64,000 nt of DNA from Hygrocybe punicea (taxonomy: Eukaryota > Basidiomycota > Agaricomycetes > Agaricales > Hygrophoraceae), in assembly GCA_963556145.1 (NCBI GenBank), contig OY744462.1, positions 7,812,001 to 7,876,000 on the forward strand. Reading direction: 5' to 3'. The translations under genes and the position numbers were made by a program. The first letter of the stretch is position 1. Each line of letters opens with the position of its first letter. This document shows positions 43,252-54,790 of the stretch, in pieces. The notes below the pieces were generated by a model. That model had not been told where the DNA came from. It ran no database searches and saw only the letters and a list, made by a program, of their open reading frames with translations.

Positions 43252-45250
43252 GGCAATGTTTCTGGGGTCCGAGTCCCAGACAAACAAGAACAAAGATATT
43301 TTATTTTATTGCGATTCCATACAGATGTGAAAAGTGCTGTAACAGCTATATACCGAAACCTTTTAACACCGAGTCTTTGCAGCCAGAGGAATCCATTCTC
43401 GATTGCATCGTGTTTCAAGGATGTAGTCATCTGTAAAGTGGTTGCAGTTTTGTTGTCCGATTCATAGATAAAAGCGTCGAATGTGGGTTGACTACGATTG
43501 CAAGGGCAGTAGTATCCATCCTGCAAATTTAACGATTCATCACCGGGCGAGAATGACTTGAATGGCAATGAATTGTACTCCGTTTTACCAGGTCTAGGAG
43601 TGGTATGGATGGCGACAGTGTGTCCCTTGTAACCAAGGCAAAGATACGATGGCCTTGCCGTCGACGGAGGGTTTTTCCAGTGTACATATTTCCGACCAGG
43701 AGGATATGACACCAAGGGCATGACTTTCCACTCCCCTCCACAATGAAATACACTGTTAACGGCATCCTCCAAAATGTAGCCTGCACTGTTCTTTGTGCTA
43801 GGAACTTGGACGAACATGTCATAAAGCTGAGCTATTGCCTCCATCTTTTTAGAAGAGAGAGCATTGCGAATTTTTTGGTAGACATATGCGGTTGGAAAGT
43901 CCAATGAATAGGTCTCGCATGTGACACCAGGGCTTATGAACATGACGTGGTGGGATACGAAGTTGGAGAGTTCTGACGTAAACCCCTCCTTGACCACCTT
44001 ATGAATTCGTTCGTATGTCATCTTCTGAAGCCGCTCTGTCAAAATTTCTTCCTGACGATGAAGACTTGCCGCATTTTTATAAACCATACGAGCGGAAGTA
44101 CCATAACGATTGCAAAAGGCCTTGATGTTTGCTTCGGAGCAGGTACCAGCTTGAAACATTCGACTGTGAAGATTTTAAGTTTGTCATCAGAAAAAGTAAG
44201 CATGGTTTACATACCCAGAAATGAGTTCAGGAATATCCCATACTTTCATATAATAACGCAGGACCTCCGTCGTTATTTTATCAGTCCACTCTATACGATG
44301 CTGTCTGGGCGATGCAGCTTGAACAATGAAGAGACCAAGGTCCAGAATAAATCCCGGCATTGTTCCAAGGAGAAGATTGGAATCAATCAAACACCAAGTC
44401 GAGGGGTCAACCTCGTCTCGGAATTCAGTTGCGATGGGAGGTTTCTCGACATGGAAAATTGAGACACCCTTGTCGTGGAAATAGTAAAAATATTTCTCCC
44501 GAAATTGGTAAATGGTGGGCAGACGAGCCTGAATGCGAAGGACAAGCAGAAGACATAACCAAACAGTTTTTCCTAGATGCGAATGAGGTCATTTAATATT
44601 GTTAAGAAGTGACTTTGCTCACCAATACCAGGATTGCCGAGTGCGATAAATCCCCCCCATTTTGAAGTCATGTCTCGAGGGAGGGTCTCGAAAGGATTAC
44701 GAAAAGGCACTGATGGGTCATCAATGTCCATAGCGTCGTCCGTGCCTTCCCCCTCCGTTTCAGTAGCGGTTTCCATTGGGAAATGGTCTTTCTCCGCTTT
44801 GTACCAATCTATCAATGCTCGAAATGCCTTTTGGTATTCCTCTCTTATCAACACACCCGAAATTTTGGATTCCGGCTGAATTCTGTAGAACCAATCCCCA
44901 ATGTCCAGTGCAATGCACGTTTTCGGAACTTTATCCTGGTCCTTGCAAACGGAGTCCCGATGAACTGGATGGGAATGGATGAGTGTTTTTCTTGATTCCC
45001 ATGCATCGAGCCATAGTTTATGAAGGGAGTGATTGAAGCTAAGCCTTTGAGGGTCTATGAGCGATTGTGATATCAGCGCTTCATGAAAAGAGTGGTATAA
45101 GACTTTGGCTGGCGTACTTTCATGCCCGGGATGGAAAAGCTTAGAATCTGACTCGCTTGAAGGCAAAATGGATGCTGCATGTGGCACTGTTAGTCGCCGA
45201 GGGATGGATAGTATGGGGTAAAGAAGGAGAGGAGAAACGGGATCCGGCGT

Positions 45251-45406
45251 TGGAGTGGTACCGAGGTACCACTCCGGGGGCTCACGCAGGACTCGAGGGA
45301 AAGGTCGACTGGATAGGAAGGATGGACTGACTACTACATCGGGAAGGCTACTAACTAGGTCAACCGTGGGAGCCTGGTCACGTGACTGGCAGGTCCCACT
45401 ACTCCA
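45251..45406 (+). mobile_element. 156-bp hairpin MITE, copy 2
   Basis: The element starts TGGAGTGGTACCG and ends ACTACTCCA, with an exact 4-bp duplication GCGT (45247-45250 and 45407-45410). The left end is a hairpin, ggagtggtacc pairing with ggtaccactcc around GA. It lies inside intron 1 of the Crinkler-like gene. Copy 1 (10736-10891) has the same 156-bp length. Confidence 0.85.
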
Positions 45407-45769
45407 GCGTTCACCAGCAGGTGGCAACTGCGACTCACTGGATGGCAACCGTGTGACAATGTGCAAATGCTCTCTCTTTGGGGGATCTGGGAAAACCTTG
45501 GATAACTCTGTCATAGCGGATAACGGCTTGTTGCTTGTGAGGTCCAAGTTGCTGAGGTTCTGATTGAAATTGTCATCGTCTGGAATAGAAACCTTCCAGA
45601 GGGTGAGTTGGTGGGCTGGAAGGTCACTGCATTTGATTTCATCCCTGATGGCTTTCTTCAGGTCGTCGACAGTGTCAGTCCATAGAACTTTGACTGAGAA
45701 GACTGGGTTGAGCTCGGGATCATCGGTAAGGACCCGACAGAAGAGTCGGAGGGAGTGATCATGAGACAT

Positions 45770-46200
45770 GGTGTATCATTCACTGGAAGAAAGGGGTGAG
45801 ATATGGTAGGTCTCAGAAAGGGGTAATCCACATAAATGAACCAAGGGTGACCGGTGACCACCTGTCAATGATGAAGATATAGATGGGCGTCCCAGAGAAA
45901 TCAAGTATACAGCTGAGCACCAAAAGAAAGTAGAAACTGGCACCAACTGGCTGGCCGCAGTACTAGTGGTATAAAACTCCGCCATTCCGAGGTCCGACTG
46001 AATTCCAAGAACTCCTCATAACATACATGCCTAAATAAGCTCAGTACTGAAACCGGGATTTGGTTCGGTTCCATGACACAGTCACATGAGAGTACTGATC
46101 TAATACTATAGATGTTATGATAAATCAGTACTGAGCCTCCACCCCTGGTTCAGTACTGGTTGACTGGTCACTTGCCCTAATTTATATTACATTTTATTTA
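45770..46200. repeat. Promoter flank and CAGTACTG word-repeat tract
   Basis: Upstream flank of the Crinkler-like gene. From about 46025 to 46160 the word cagtactg or its variants recurs with ggttcggttcc. No coding signal. Confidence 0.4.
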
Positions 46201-46334
46201 TTTATTTTCCATATTATGGAAATGGGGTACATATTATTTATTATTCTGGGGCATTTACACAGTACATTTTGCTACCGCCATTGTGCTGCTGCTGCCACCA
46301 CTAATTACAGCTACCACTGCTGCCACCTTGCCAC

Positions 46335-46480
46335 TGAACTGTCCAGGGGTCAGTCCGGGTCAGGGCTGGCTTATTTTGGCTGGCCCTGGCCCTTGAGGTC
46401 CAGTCCACCTTTGAGCTGGCCTGGACCTTGAGAGCTGGGCCAGGGCTGGGTCAGGGCCAGCCCTGGTCTTCTTCTCAAAA
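46335..46480. repeat. GGCC word-repeat tract
   Basis: Made of ggccctggcc, gctggcc and gggtcaggg words, opening CCAGGGGTCAG and closing CAGCCCTGG, which are roughly inverted. A hAT-type MITE is possible but no duplication was found. Confidence 0.4.
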
Positions 46481-46499
46481 AGTTCAAAAACTATATTCA

Positions 46500-48095
46500 T
46501 AGTCAGTACTAATCCGAGTATTCTTTGTCATCAAAATTAAAATCTCCAATGTATTTCTTCATAACCTCTCCCTCTATGCTTAGCCTCCCATCCAAGTACC
46601 CAGCACGGAGCTTCTGAAGACCACCAAACTTGGCTTTCTTGATTTGTTGTCATCGCGGATCATCCGTTTGTGCTGAGAGTGAAAATGAGTGCTCAGCGAT
46701 GCAGGTTGTTACTGGAACTGCCAAATAGTCACAGGCCATTGACCGAAGGATGGGGTATTCAAGTTGATGCTAACAGAAATGTTAGACTCTCTAAACACAA
46801 TAAAGACAGTACTACTTACCCCCCACCATGGAATAGGATTTGGGCACTCTTCTTGTCTCAGCCGCGTTTGCCTAAGATAGCGGTGCAGCTCCTCGAATAC
46901 ATCTAGATTCTCTGGAACCATTTGCAAAGGAAGAGTAGAGTGGGCCATTTTCTTCTGCTTTTTCTTAATTAGAGATTCAGGACAGAGCTAAAGATGACAT
47001 CAGTTTGTTGAAATATTATCAGGCACAATACCATACCTGTTGGTGTGGATGCCATCGTGCTTGTGGAATATTTCTTCTGAGATGCTTCATGTCTTGCCTT
47101 GTAGATGAGGAACTGAGAAAACATGTCAGCCACATCAGGCCACACAATAATGAACCTACCTGAGACTTAAACCGTTCCATTCCAACGTCCAGATACTGCT
47201 GATCCCATGCAGCATTGAGGTAATCAAGCTTGAGCACAGGGTCAAGGACTAATAACCAGCATCAGACATGAGACTTGATATGAACTAGAGAATGTACCAT
47301 GGGCAATGAAATAGATGTCTGTGTCATCAGCCCGGTGGTAGTACTTTGTCAATAAATTTATGCCAGCTCTAAGCACATTGTGAACCAGTTGACATTCTTC
47401 TTGCTCAAGGCAATGTTCCCATTCAGACATGAGCAATTCAAGCATTGGCAACACCCTGGTACATGTTGCAAATGTCTTGTTGGAAAGTTCATTGTGACAT
47501 GCAGCAATGACCTACAATAGCCATGAACCAGTGAATTAAAGGTGTAATAAAGCAAGATCTCACCTTCAAGTAATCGTGTGTAAGGCTAATGAGTTTCCAT
47601 TCAGGTGCAGTCAGGCAAAACTCTAGCCAAGTCTTGTTCTTGAGAGGTGGAAGGTTGTTTCTGGCATCACCTGCGAGGCAAAAGTAGTCAATAGCCTTGT
47701 TCACATGTCAGTATCAAATGTTTACGAGAAAATGTGTGGACATACCTTTCGAATAGAGAGCAATGACTCTAAACAATTAGACAGGCTGCCCCATCGCATT
47801 TGAACCCACAAAAGAAGCTGAATGGGGTTGATGTTTTCAACAATACAAGTGTGGATGAGGTATTCTCAAACTCCTTTGCTTGACATTCGCACTTGGTGAA
47901 CGAATGCCATTGCCTTCCCTAGTGTATCTCCGGGATCATAATCAACAACAGTGGTCGTGGCCATGGCCTTGACATTGTCAGCATCTGCCTCGATCTCCAT
48001 GGAAATGTTGATGTCCCCATTGTCGTCTTCGTTAGTGTCAGGGAAGTTTGGTTTGGTTTGGTTTTTGGCCTTTTTGCCCCAAACTGAGACCAAAC
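46500..48095 (-). pseudogene. hAT-family transposase, decayed
   Basis: Reverse-strand exon pieces in order include WLEFCLTAPEWKLISLTHDY, LSNKTFATCTRVLPMLELLM and HNVLRAGINLLTKYYHRADD. They continue with LDYLNAAWDQQYLDVGMERF, CPNPIPWWG and the dimerisation start NTPSFGQWPVTIWQFQ, after which the frame stops. The N-terminal zinc-finger region is missing or mutated. Pieces are joined by plausible introns, but stops and frameshifts occur throughout. A Glu/Asp-rich segment at 48060-47960 belongs to the same gene. Confidence 0.7.
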
Positions 48096-48200
48096 GGTTC
48101 AGTTCCTGCCAAGATTTCCAAGAACCAGACCAAAACTGATTGAAACCATTTTGATTGGTTTGGTTTGGTCCAAACTTGGTTTAAACTGAGACTGATGCAT
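48040..48200. repeat. GGTTTGGT word-repeat tract
   Basis: Words ggtttggtttgg and accaaac alternate in both orientations, ending gtttaaactgagactg. Same style as the other word-repeat tracts. Confidence 0.45.
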
Positions 48201-48302
48201 ATTCACCTCACGAGAGCTGTGCATGTCAGTTGACATAGCCGGCATCTTCATGAGGTGGGATTGGGGGGCAGGTGAGTTGCCCTGCTCCATTTCTGACCTC
48301 AT

Positions 48303-49229
48303 GAGAGAGCCGCTGATATGCTAGTCGAGGTGCTGTGCACGACAAACAACACTCTACAACTGGTGCAATTATGAGTAAGTGAAGTATTTAGCTTCTACAA
48401 GTATCATGATGATTGCAATCGATAGTGCGACTTAGCGATTAAAGTTGTGACAATGATAGAAGGTCGAGGTATTGAACTAAAGTCAGTGATGGTTGAGCTT
48501 GAAGAAAGTAATGTCGTGATGATTTTCGAGGGAGATATAATGAAGTGGAAAGGGGGGAATGATGCGCTCTCTCATGATTAAGTGTAATCTACATAGCTAT
48601 TTTATATGTCGATGGTCGGAGATCGGAGGAGAAGTAAAATGTCGTGGAAAGAAAGAAACTTACTCAAATAGGGGTCGAAAGGAAGGAATATGTATGAATC
48701 ACATGAAAACGTAGCCAAAACGGTCCTGAAAGGAGGATGAAGATGGTCTTGTAACAAAGGAAGAACAAAGGAGTCTGGTGGGAGAAAGGGAATAAGTGTT
48801 CTAAATGAGTTAGTCTCTCTAAGATGAAATGGGGCATTGCTGTATGAAAGGCGAACGATTATGCGAGAGTCCGGGACTTGATCCAATTCGAAGGTTTTCT
48901 ATCTTGGTCCATGACTTTGTCGGAGATGTTCGTAATACGATCGAGAGGTCGCACAAGTGGCCATGAGCCATTGTGAAGTCACAACATGTTGGGCTCATTT
49001 TTGAAGGATAGCTAGAATCTGTTTGATTTGTCAATTCAGTGGTCAGCACGGCTGAGTGCGTATCATCTTGCCCAATACTGAAATTTTGACTGTCCTCAGT
49101 CAATCCACGTCTGATCAGATCATGTGACCTTCCAAATAATGTGTGAATTGTGAGAAATTCTCTAGAATTTTCTTCTGCTTCTTTTATCACCATCGCTGCC
49201 ACTTCATTGCACCCACATTCCATTGCAAA
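48303..49229. other. No recognised gene
   Basis: Short open frames only. The region flanks the zinc-cluster-like remnant at 49230 and is probably old transposon sequence. Confidence 0.35.
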
Positions 49230-50447
49230 ATGTCTTTGACCATCAACGTCTGCTCTACTTTCAAGGACAAGATCACAGGCCTCATTGATTTGATGCCAAG
49301 GGAATTGTTCGTGGAGAAGCCTGAGCTCGAGGGCTGGGGGCGAAAATTTGTCGAGGCTATCGTAAGTTCTTTCACTTTTCAGTTCCACACTAAACACTCG
49401 GTCGGTCTAGACACAATACTGTAATGTTACTGAGACTTGGGGTGAGGAGGCCAATCCGGCGGTCAGTAAGTGGGTCGAAGATGCTCACGGGGTATTTGAG
49501 GAGGTGTCCGAGGAAGGCTGGGTGAGTTGGGGCAGTTCAATCCTGATGCCAACTCTGTTGAAAGCAGTTGAAGAATGCGAGGCCACAAAGAGGAAGGCCA
49601 AGGAAGAGGAGCGACTGGCATGGAAGCGACTCACGGAAGAGATGGAATGACTTCATCGTGAGTCGGATCAGTGGCGTCTCTTTGAGGAGGCATTGGCCAT
49701 CAAGGCGCAGGTCGAGGCTGATCAAGTTGAGAAGATAAAGCTCAACCAAGTAAACCTCTATCGCAAGTTCGAAATGAAGCAAATCAATGTGAAACAACTC
49801 AAGCAGGTGCTCGACGTGCTCATGAATCTGGTCGACGAGGAGGATGGTGAAGATGAGGATGACTCATCGGATAGGAAACCGAATAACAAGCGAAAGGAAC
49901 ACGACAGTGATGATGATGAGCCCATCGGGCTTCTTACTGTTCATGGTAAAGTAAGTCATCATAATTCCTCTTGTGTCATGTCGCTAACTTGGATTCTCAG
50001 TGCGATTGCTGAAAAGCATTCAAAACGAACCTGCCATGCGAGTATGGCGAATTCGACATGAAATGTCGCAAGTGTCTTGATGATCAGAAGGGCTGTTTCT
50101 GGGACAGGGTTGGCAGACTAGGGGTGAGATCGCGAGTGAAACACGTGAAGGTCGGCAGGTCGAAGGAGTCTGATCCCCTGAAGGTCAGTCGTTCGTCTAT
50201 TTCTTCAATTGTCTTCTGACCAAGATATTCGTTTTTCTTTTAGGCATGGCCTGGATCGGAGAGTGACCTCCTAGTGGTTGAAGCTCGTCGTTTAAACCCA
50301 CACCGCATTCGTCGAAGCGTAAGGGAAAGGTGAAACAGAGGTGTTGCGAGGAGAAGAGCTCACGTGAATGCATTTGAAGGTGATGATGTACCAGCAATTC
50401 ATGGAGACCCTTAAGGAGGAGCGCTACCATTTGAGCGAATGGCTATA
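49230..50447 (+). pseudogene. Coiled-coil/CxxC zinc-cluster-like gene, stops
   Basis: Exons read MSLTINVCSTFKDKITGLID (49230-49361), a coiled-coil stretch ending VDEEDGEDEDDSSDRKPNN (about 49433-49949), a Cys block at about 50002-50186 (NLPCEYGEFDMKCRKCLD, QKGCFW), and a C-terminal exon to 50447 ending LKEERYHLSEWL. TGA codons interrupt at 49648-49650 and near 50011, both compatible with lost CGA arginine codons. The Cys spacing resembles a binuclear zinc cluster. Similar genes accompany transposons in mushroom genomes. Function unknown. Confidence 0.5.
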
Positions 50448-50640
50448 GTACTCGTACTTTAGTCATTATTTTTATTTTATTTTATTTTCCTTTTTGCACT
50501 GTGTCGCTGGCCGATTTTAAGTCACATGAAATGTGAGGTAAATGAATTTGGAATCCTCGCATTTGTCACATGATAGGTCATGTCATTTAGTTGATGGATC
50601 ACCAACCGGGTAAACTATCCGATCTTGCTTATCTTCCATC

Positions 50641-51000
50641 ATGTCATCTCCTGCACCGTCGAGCACTTCTCAAGCCACTGGCGATGACTTTGTCGATCAA
50701 CTCGTCGAATCAACTACTGGGTCTCTGGCGTTGGAAGATAGTCCTTCATGGCTTTTCAAACGGAGGTGAAGTGGTGACCACCTGGAGTTACTTCCAGTGA
50801 AAGGAAAGGTGAGTGCGACTTTCTCAGACATTAGTCCTCATTTGATGATTGCATACAGAGGTGTGATAATTGTGTTCGCCAGGAAATCGTGTGCATCATC
50901 GGCGATTCAGAACTTCACTGTGCCAAATGCATCTGCAACCATTGAAGTTGTTATTGGGAAGGGGTTACTCAGAAGGGCTGACGATGGTTTACTAAGTTGA
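50641..51000 (+). pseudogene. Second zinc-cluster-like gene start, decayed
   Basis: It begins MSSPAPSSTSQATGDDFVDQ, ends its first exon at LEDSPSWLFKRR, and after a gap reads RCDNCVRQEIVC and ELHCAKCICNH before a stop. It is a shorter relative of the gene at 49230 by layout (Ser-rich start, then a Cys block). Not translatable as a whole. Confidence 0.4.
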
Positions 51001-51522
51001 GGAAACCTAAATGTGTGTTGTGACATCATCTATGTCGCTGTATTGACATTTGAAGTGGAATTTCTAGGAGTCACTGGACCATTGGTCGCATCATCGTCGT
51101 GAATCCAAGGCTCTATAGTGAAATGCAATCTCAAAGGGAAGGCAAAGGATAGTGATGGTGAATTTCGAGAGGAATTAGCGGTCTTGTGAGAGGAGCTTGC
51201 GTGAGCGTGTGTTTGTGCTGAAGCTCATTGAAGAATTGTGGTTAAGTTGGAATCCATGCTGGGGGAGATGGAGAATAGGTCACAGTAGAATTGCCGATAG
51301 GAGCGTCAAGAGCTCCTCCTTTCAAGATGCAAATTTTTGTTTTGTTGTTTTTTGTAAAGTAGATTGTTTCTATATCGCTTGTAAAAAAAACATGTCGCCA
51401 AAAGTGCGAACATAAGGAAAAAATTAAAGTAAATGGCTCCGAATGAAGTATCATCATTGCTGAATACGGGCCAACCATCGCAAAGATGATCGCCATACAA
51501 CTGCTACCAAACGAAAGCCTCA
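51001..51522. other. No recognised gene
   Basis: AT-rich 3' flank of the decayed gypsy polyprotein, with short A runs (51384-51391 and 51418-51424). No LTR of that element was recognised here. Confidence 0.35.
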
Positions 51523-54500
51523 TCAGTAGTTATTATTGCCATCGCTGTCGGTATTGCTGTCAGAGTAATTGCAGGCTGAGTCAGGTTCTTCATCAGTGCT
51601 GTTCTTGGATTGCTGCATGTCGCGAAGTTGTTCAGTGTTGATATCGAGTAGGCGATCCGGGAATTCGATCATCTTCCTGGCAAAGTATGGAATGACTCTA
51701 AACGTGGCTACTGGACAATGTAACACTGATCCGTCTAATTCGCACAGGACATATGCTCCATCGAAGTTTCTGGATACAACGATAAGCGGTCCTAAGTACC
51801 GGGGGCACATTTTTCTGTTGAGTGCCTTTTCAATTGCAGTGTTTCGCATGAGGACTAGATTGCCTCTTTTAAAATTGAAATTCCAAATCATTCTGAGATG
51901 GACTTTTTCGAATCGAATCACAGCTGCTCATTTAGCTTTATAGACTTTCGAATAAATTTTTGTCATATCACAGTCTCGTTTTTGCAATGTAATCGCTCAT
52001 CATGCAATCAGATCGGTGGTCGATAGGATTGAAGTTGGTGGCGGTTGGAGATATGTTGCTTCAAAGATATCAAGGGGGAGTATGGGATGTGAGCCTGTTG
52101 CAGCGAAATATGGGGAGCATCCCATTTGTCTTCTGACCGTTACATGCTCTGCCCAAAACATGGAATGCGCAACTTGAGACCAACGAGTTTGGTTGCCATC
52201 TGCTGCTTTGAAAAGTGACTGTCGCACGTCAAAGTGCATTCACTTGACTAGTCCATTTGCGTGAGAGTTGTATCCACTGATGCGAATGTGAGAGACTTTG
52301 TATCGCTTGGCTGGGTATTTGAGAGCTTTGACGAAGGCTGTACCATTGTCTTTTACTATTTTGCGAAGAGATCCCCAATGGCACAGAATATCTTCGAAGA
52401 TCCAGTCGCCAATCGCGTTGGCATTTTCTGATCACAACATTCGAAATTATGGGTACTGTGAGAGCGAACATTGACCTTGGACAATGTAGCGAAATGATCA
52501 TGACAAGGGGAGATGCATGGTATTGACGTAAATTTTCGCAAACAGGGGGCTGGAGTCACTACAACAGGGGGGATAAGCACTTGTAGAACTTGACATTGTT
52601 GGCAAAGGCGACACATCTTCATGAACCAAGCGATGTTGGCCTGCATGTGCAGCCACCAAAATCGTTCTAAATTCGCTGCTCGCGTCACATACAGACCTTT
52701 GTGGCCTAAGTCATCGTGACAGACCTTCATAATTTGTAGGTGAGTCTCGGGGGCCACGACAAGCTTGTGAGCTCCTTGAGGATCCTTTCTCCATAGGCAA
52801 TCCTTGTCAATGAAGAATTCAGTGCAATACTTGATGAATGTTGTGTACTCGGTGTCAGTTAAACACGATGATCGCGTAAGGTTTGTCAACCACTCTCGAA
52901 TGGACACGAGGCGATCATCATGGGTTTTAGCGGCTAGCAATCGCAGCACTATGTCGTTGTGACGGCAAGTTCGGTTGTAGACCCGAAATGGGAATCTACG
53001 AAAGGGTGATCAGCTAAGAAGTGATCAGAGGAGTTTAGTCTTTCTGTAGTGTCTAGTCAATCCAACCTGAATCCAGGGTTCCAGATCAGAGGGGAAGTGA
53101 AGGGAGTGGAGTACGAAGACTAATATGGAGACAATATGAAGCGAGGACTAAGAAGTAGAACGGAAGCGGGATACAATATGATATGGTGGGATATAATAAT
53201 CTATGGTTGTAGTATAAGGGTACATCTTTTATACTACTGGGAGTGATCCTGTGCTGTAGTAACTATGTACTACAAGCGAAGGCTGTAACTGATGGTAGAG
53301 GAGTGGAGCGGAGTATAGGAGGAATGATGCTATGTACTAAGTAACGGGAAACAAAGATATATCATATGTAACTATATATGTACTGATTCCGGGTTGTTAG
53401 AGACATCGCATCTTGAGTAGGAACGATTCCGGAGGCGGAATCCGGAGCGGAATCGACGGAAAGGACCGGAATTGGGCGGAGTCGACGATACGTGAATGGG
53501 AATGGACGGGGACGAAGTGGGATATGAAGAGGATTCGGGTCCAGACGGCCTGGAGCCTCTACATCGTACAATTTGCTTTCTTCTCCTGGTTCATCTTGTG
53601 TTGAGCTGTCATCGCAGAGGAGTGTCAATATCGTTGAGTGTTGCGAAGACAACACAGTTACTGGTGTTGATGTGATGCATGAATCCATATAATTGATCAA
53701 TCCAGTTGTCAAATTCATTCTCGTTGTCCTGTTGTGGAGAATCGCCGTGCTGAGGCGGTCGATGCGACAACCTGTCGGGTCCATGGCTAGATCCTGCGAC
53801 ATGTATGAGTGTGAAATGGAATGTTAAAATCGCTACTATCCAGCGATTTATACTGGCACTGGGCATGATGTCCAGATTGTTGAGCATGCCTCTTATGTAG
53901 TGCACATCGACTTTGACTACGAGATTGCGAACACTGATTATATAAAGTCGGAGTGCTCTTAGGGTGCGGAAGAGACCGTATATCTCTAGCTTTGGCTGGG
54001 AAAATCGTGTTTTGCAATCGTTGAGTGTAATAGAGCCAAACCGATTGTAATATCGCGTTCGCCTGTCTTCCAGGGTGCATTGACAGAGATAAAACCCTAT
54101 GGCAATATACGACATGTTGACAGCAAGAATGACTGGTGCCTCTGACGTATATTCAATTGCTCAAAGGGTGGGAGAGTTGAGAACTGCTCTTTGGAGGTCG
54201 TTTTGGGCTGCGATCTGATCAAGACCAAACTCGAATGGTACATCCTTTCTGGTTAACTTCACGAGATGATGTGCTCGATGTGTGAAGTTGTGTATAAAGA
54301 TTCAACACAATCCGACTGTTCTGAGAAAAGCGCAAATGTTGGACAAGGTTTGGCATGGTCCCCATTTTTCTATTACTTCGACTTTTGAGGTTTTGGGGAG
54401 TCATCCATGGTAGGTGCAATGATGTCCGACTACGATTATTTCTTCAATGCAAACAAAAAGCTTGAGACCAGAAAAGGTTCCTCCACAATATTTCATTTGC

Positions 54501-54770
54501 TGTACAACACGATTGAGATTCTGGAAATGTTCCCATATGAAACAACGGATGCCACCATTCTCAGGAATTGTCTCATACGATCCATTGTCGGTAATTTATC
54601 TACGATGCTTGAGGATCGTATGTTTGTTCTCGTGCGCTAGGCAACTGATGTGGAGGAAGCCCATCAACATGGGTCAATCAGACCAAGTCATACGTCTCCC
54701 ACAACAATGCATGTTCCACTTTTGCCTGTATCAAGAATAGTCAACGACGAAGCGGTACAAAAAATCAAAC
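51523..54770 (-). pseudogene. Ty3/gypsy pol remnant (RT, RNase H, integrase)
   Basis: On the reverse strand the order is reverse transcriptase end (about 54740-54420, FIWEHFQNLNRVVQQMKYCG), linker, RNase H (54120-53700, RTRYYNRFGSITLND and GSSHGPDRLSHRP), integrase zinc domain (about 52800-52600, H-x4-H...CRLCQQC), integrase core and a C-terminal RYLGPLIVVSRNFDG module. The core aspartate region is KDNGTAF. The catalytic Glu position reads NGLVK then a stop where the family has NGLVER. Many TGA codons replace arginine. A 606-bp solo LTR interrupts it at 52958-53563; removing it restores the frame across SKLYD/IVLRLL. The element's own LTRs were not found. Confidence 0.82.
52958..53563 (-). 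repeat. Solo LTR, copy 2 (606 bp)
   Basis: It is the reverse-orientation relative of the LTR at 1843-2468, from TGTGACGG to CTCTACA in plus-strand order, with an exact 4-bp duplication TCGT (52954-52957 and 53564-53567). It lies inside a different, older gypsy element. Confidence 0.88.
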
Positions 54771-54790
54771 ATCAACATACAACCACAGAT

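Larger units (their letters stand above)
40338..43339. mobile_element. 3002-bp Tc1/mariner-IS630-type element with SAM-domain cargo
   Basis: The element has 60-bp terminal inverted repeats (40338-40397 and 43280-43339) starting CAGCACTTTTCACATCTGTA, matching at 59 of 60 positions, with TA duplicated on both sides (40336-40337 and 43340-43341). It encodes an apparently intact DD35E transposase on the reverse strand and an apparently intact five-exon SAM-domain gene on the forward strand, convergent with it. Near-identical ends and open frames indicate a recent insertion. Confidence 0.9.
40241..45769 (-). pseudogene. Crinkler-like (CRN/RHS-type) gene, split by a transposon
   Basis: Exons 45769-45415, 45186-44623, 44572-44215 and 44163-43340 continue, across the 3-kb element, into 40335-40241. 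Without the insertion phases agree to a stop at 40243-40241, about 731 residues. The N-terminus is a Crinkler ubiquitin-like domain (KVLWTDTVDDLKKAIRDE, LTLWKVSIP). The P-loop ALGNPGIG/KTVW spans intron 2. The C-terminal part has YYCPCNRSQPTFDAFI with LQMTTSLKHDA, a PD-(D/E)XK-like nuclease pattern. Known CRN proteins of oomycetes and fungi act in nuclei, some as host-directed effectors. With the insertion the last 31 codons are replaced. A MITE enlarges intron 1 from 68 to 228 nt. Confidence 0.8.

Noticed and set aside
42882..43339. Continuation of the Crinkler-like ORF into the transposon
   Set aside because: The open frame past 43340 is antisense or untranslated sequence of the transposon; the true end of the gene is at 40335-40241.
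46025..46160. CAGTACTG tract as an operator array
   Set aside because: Irregular spacing and the presence of similar tracts with other words elsewhere favour a repeat-element origin.
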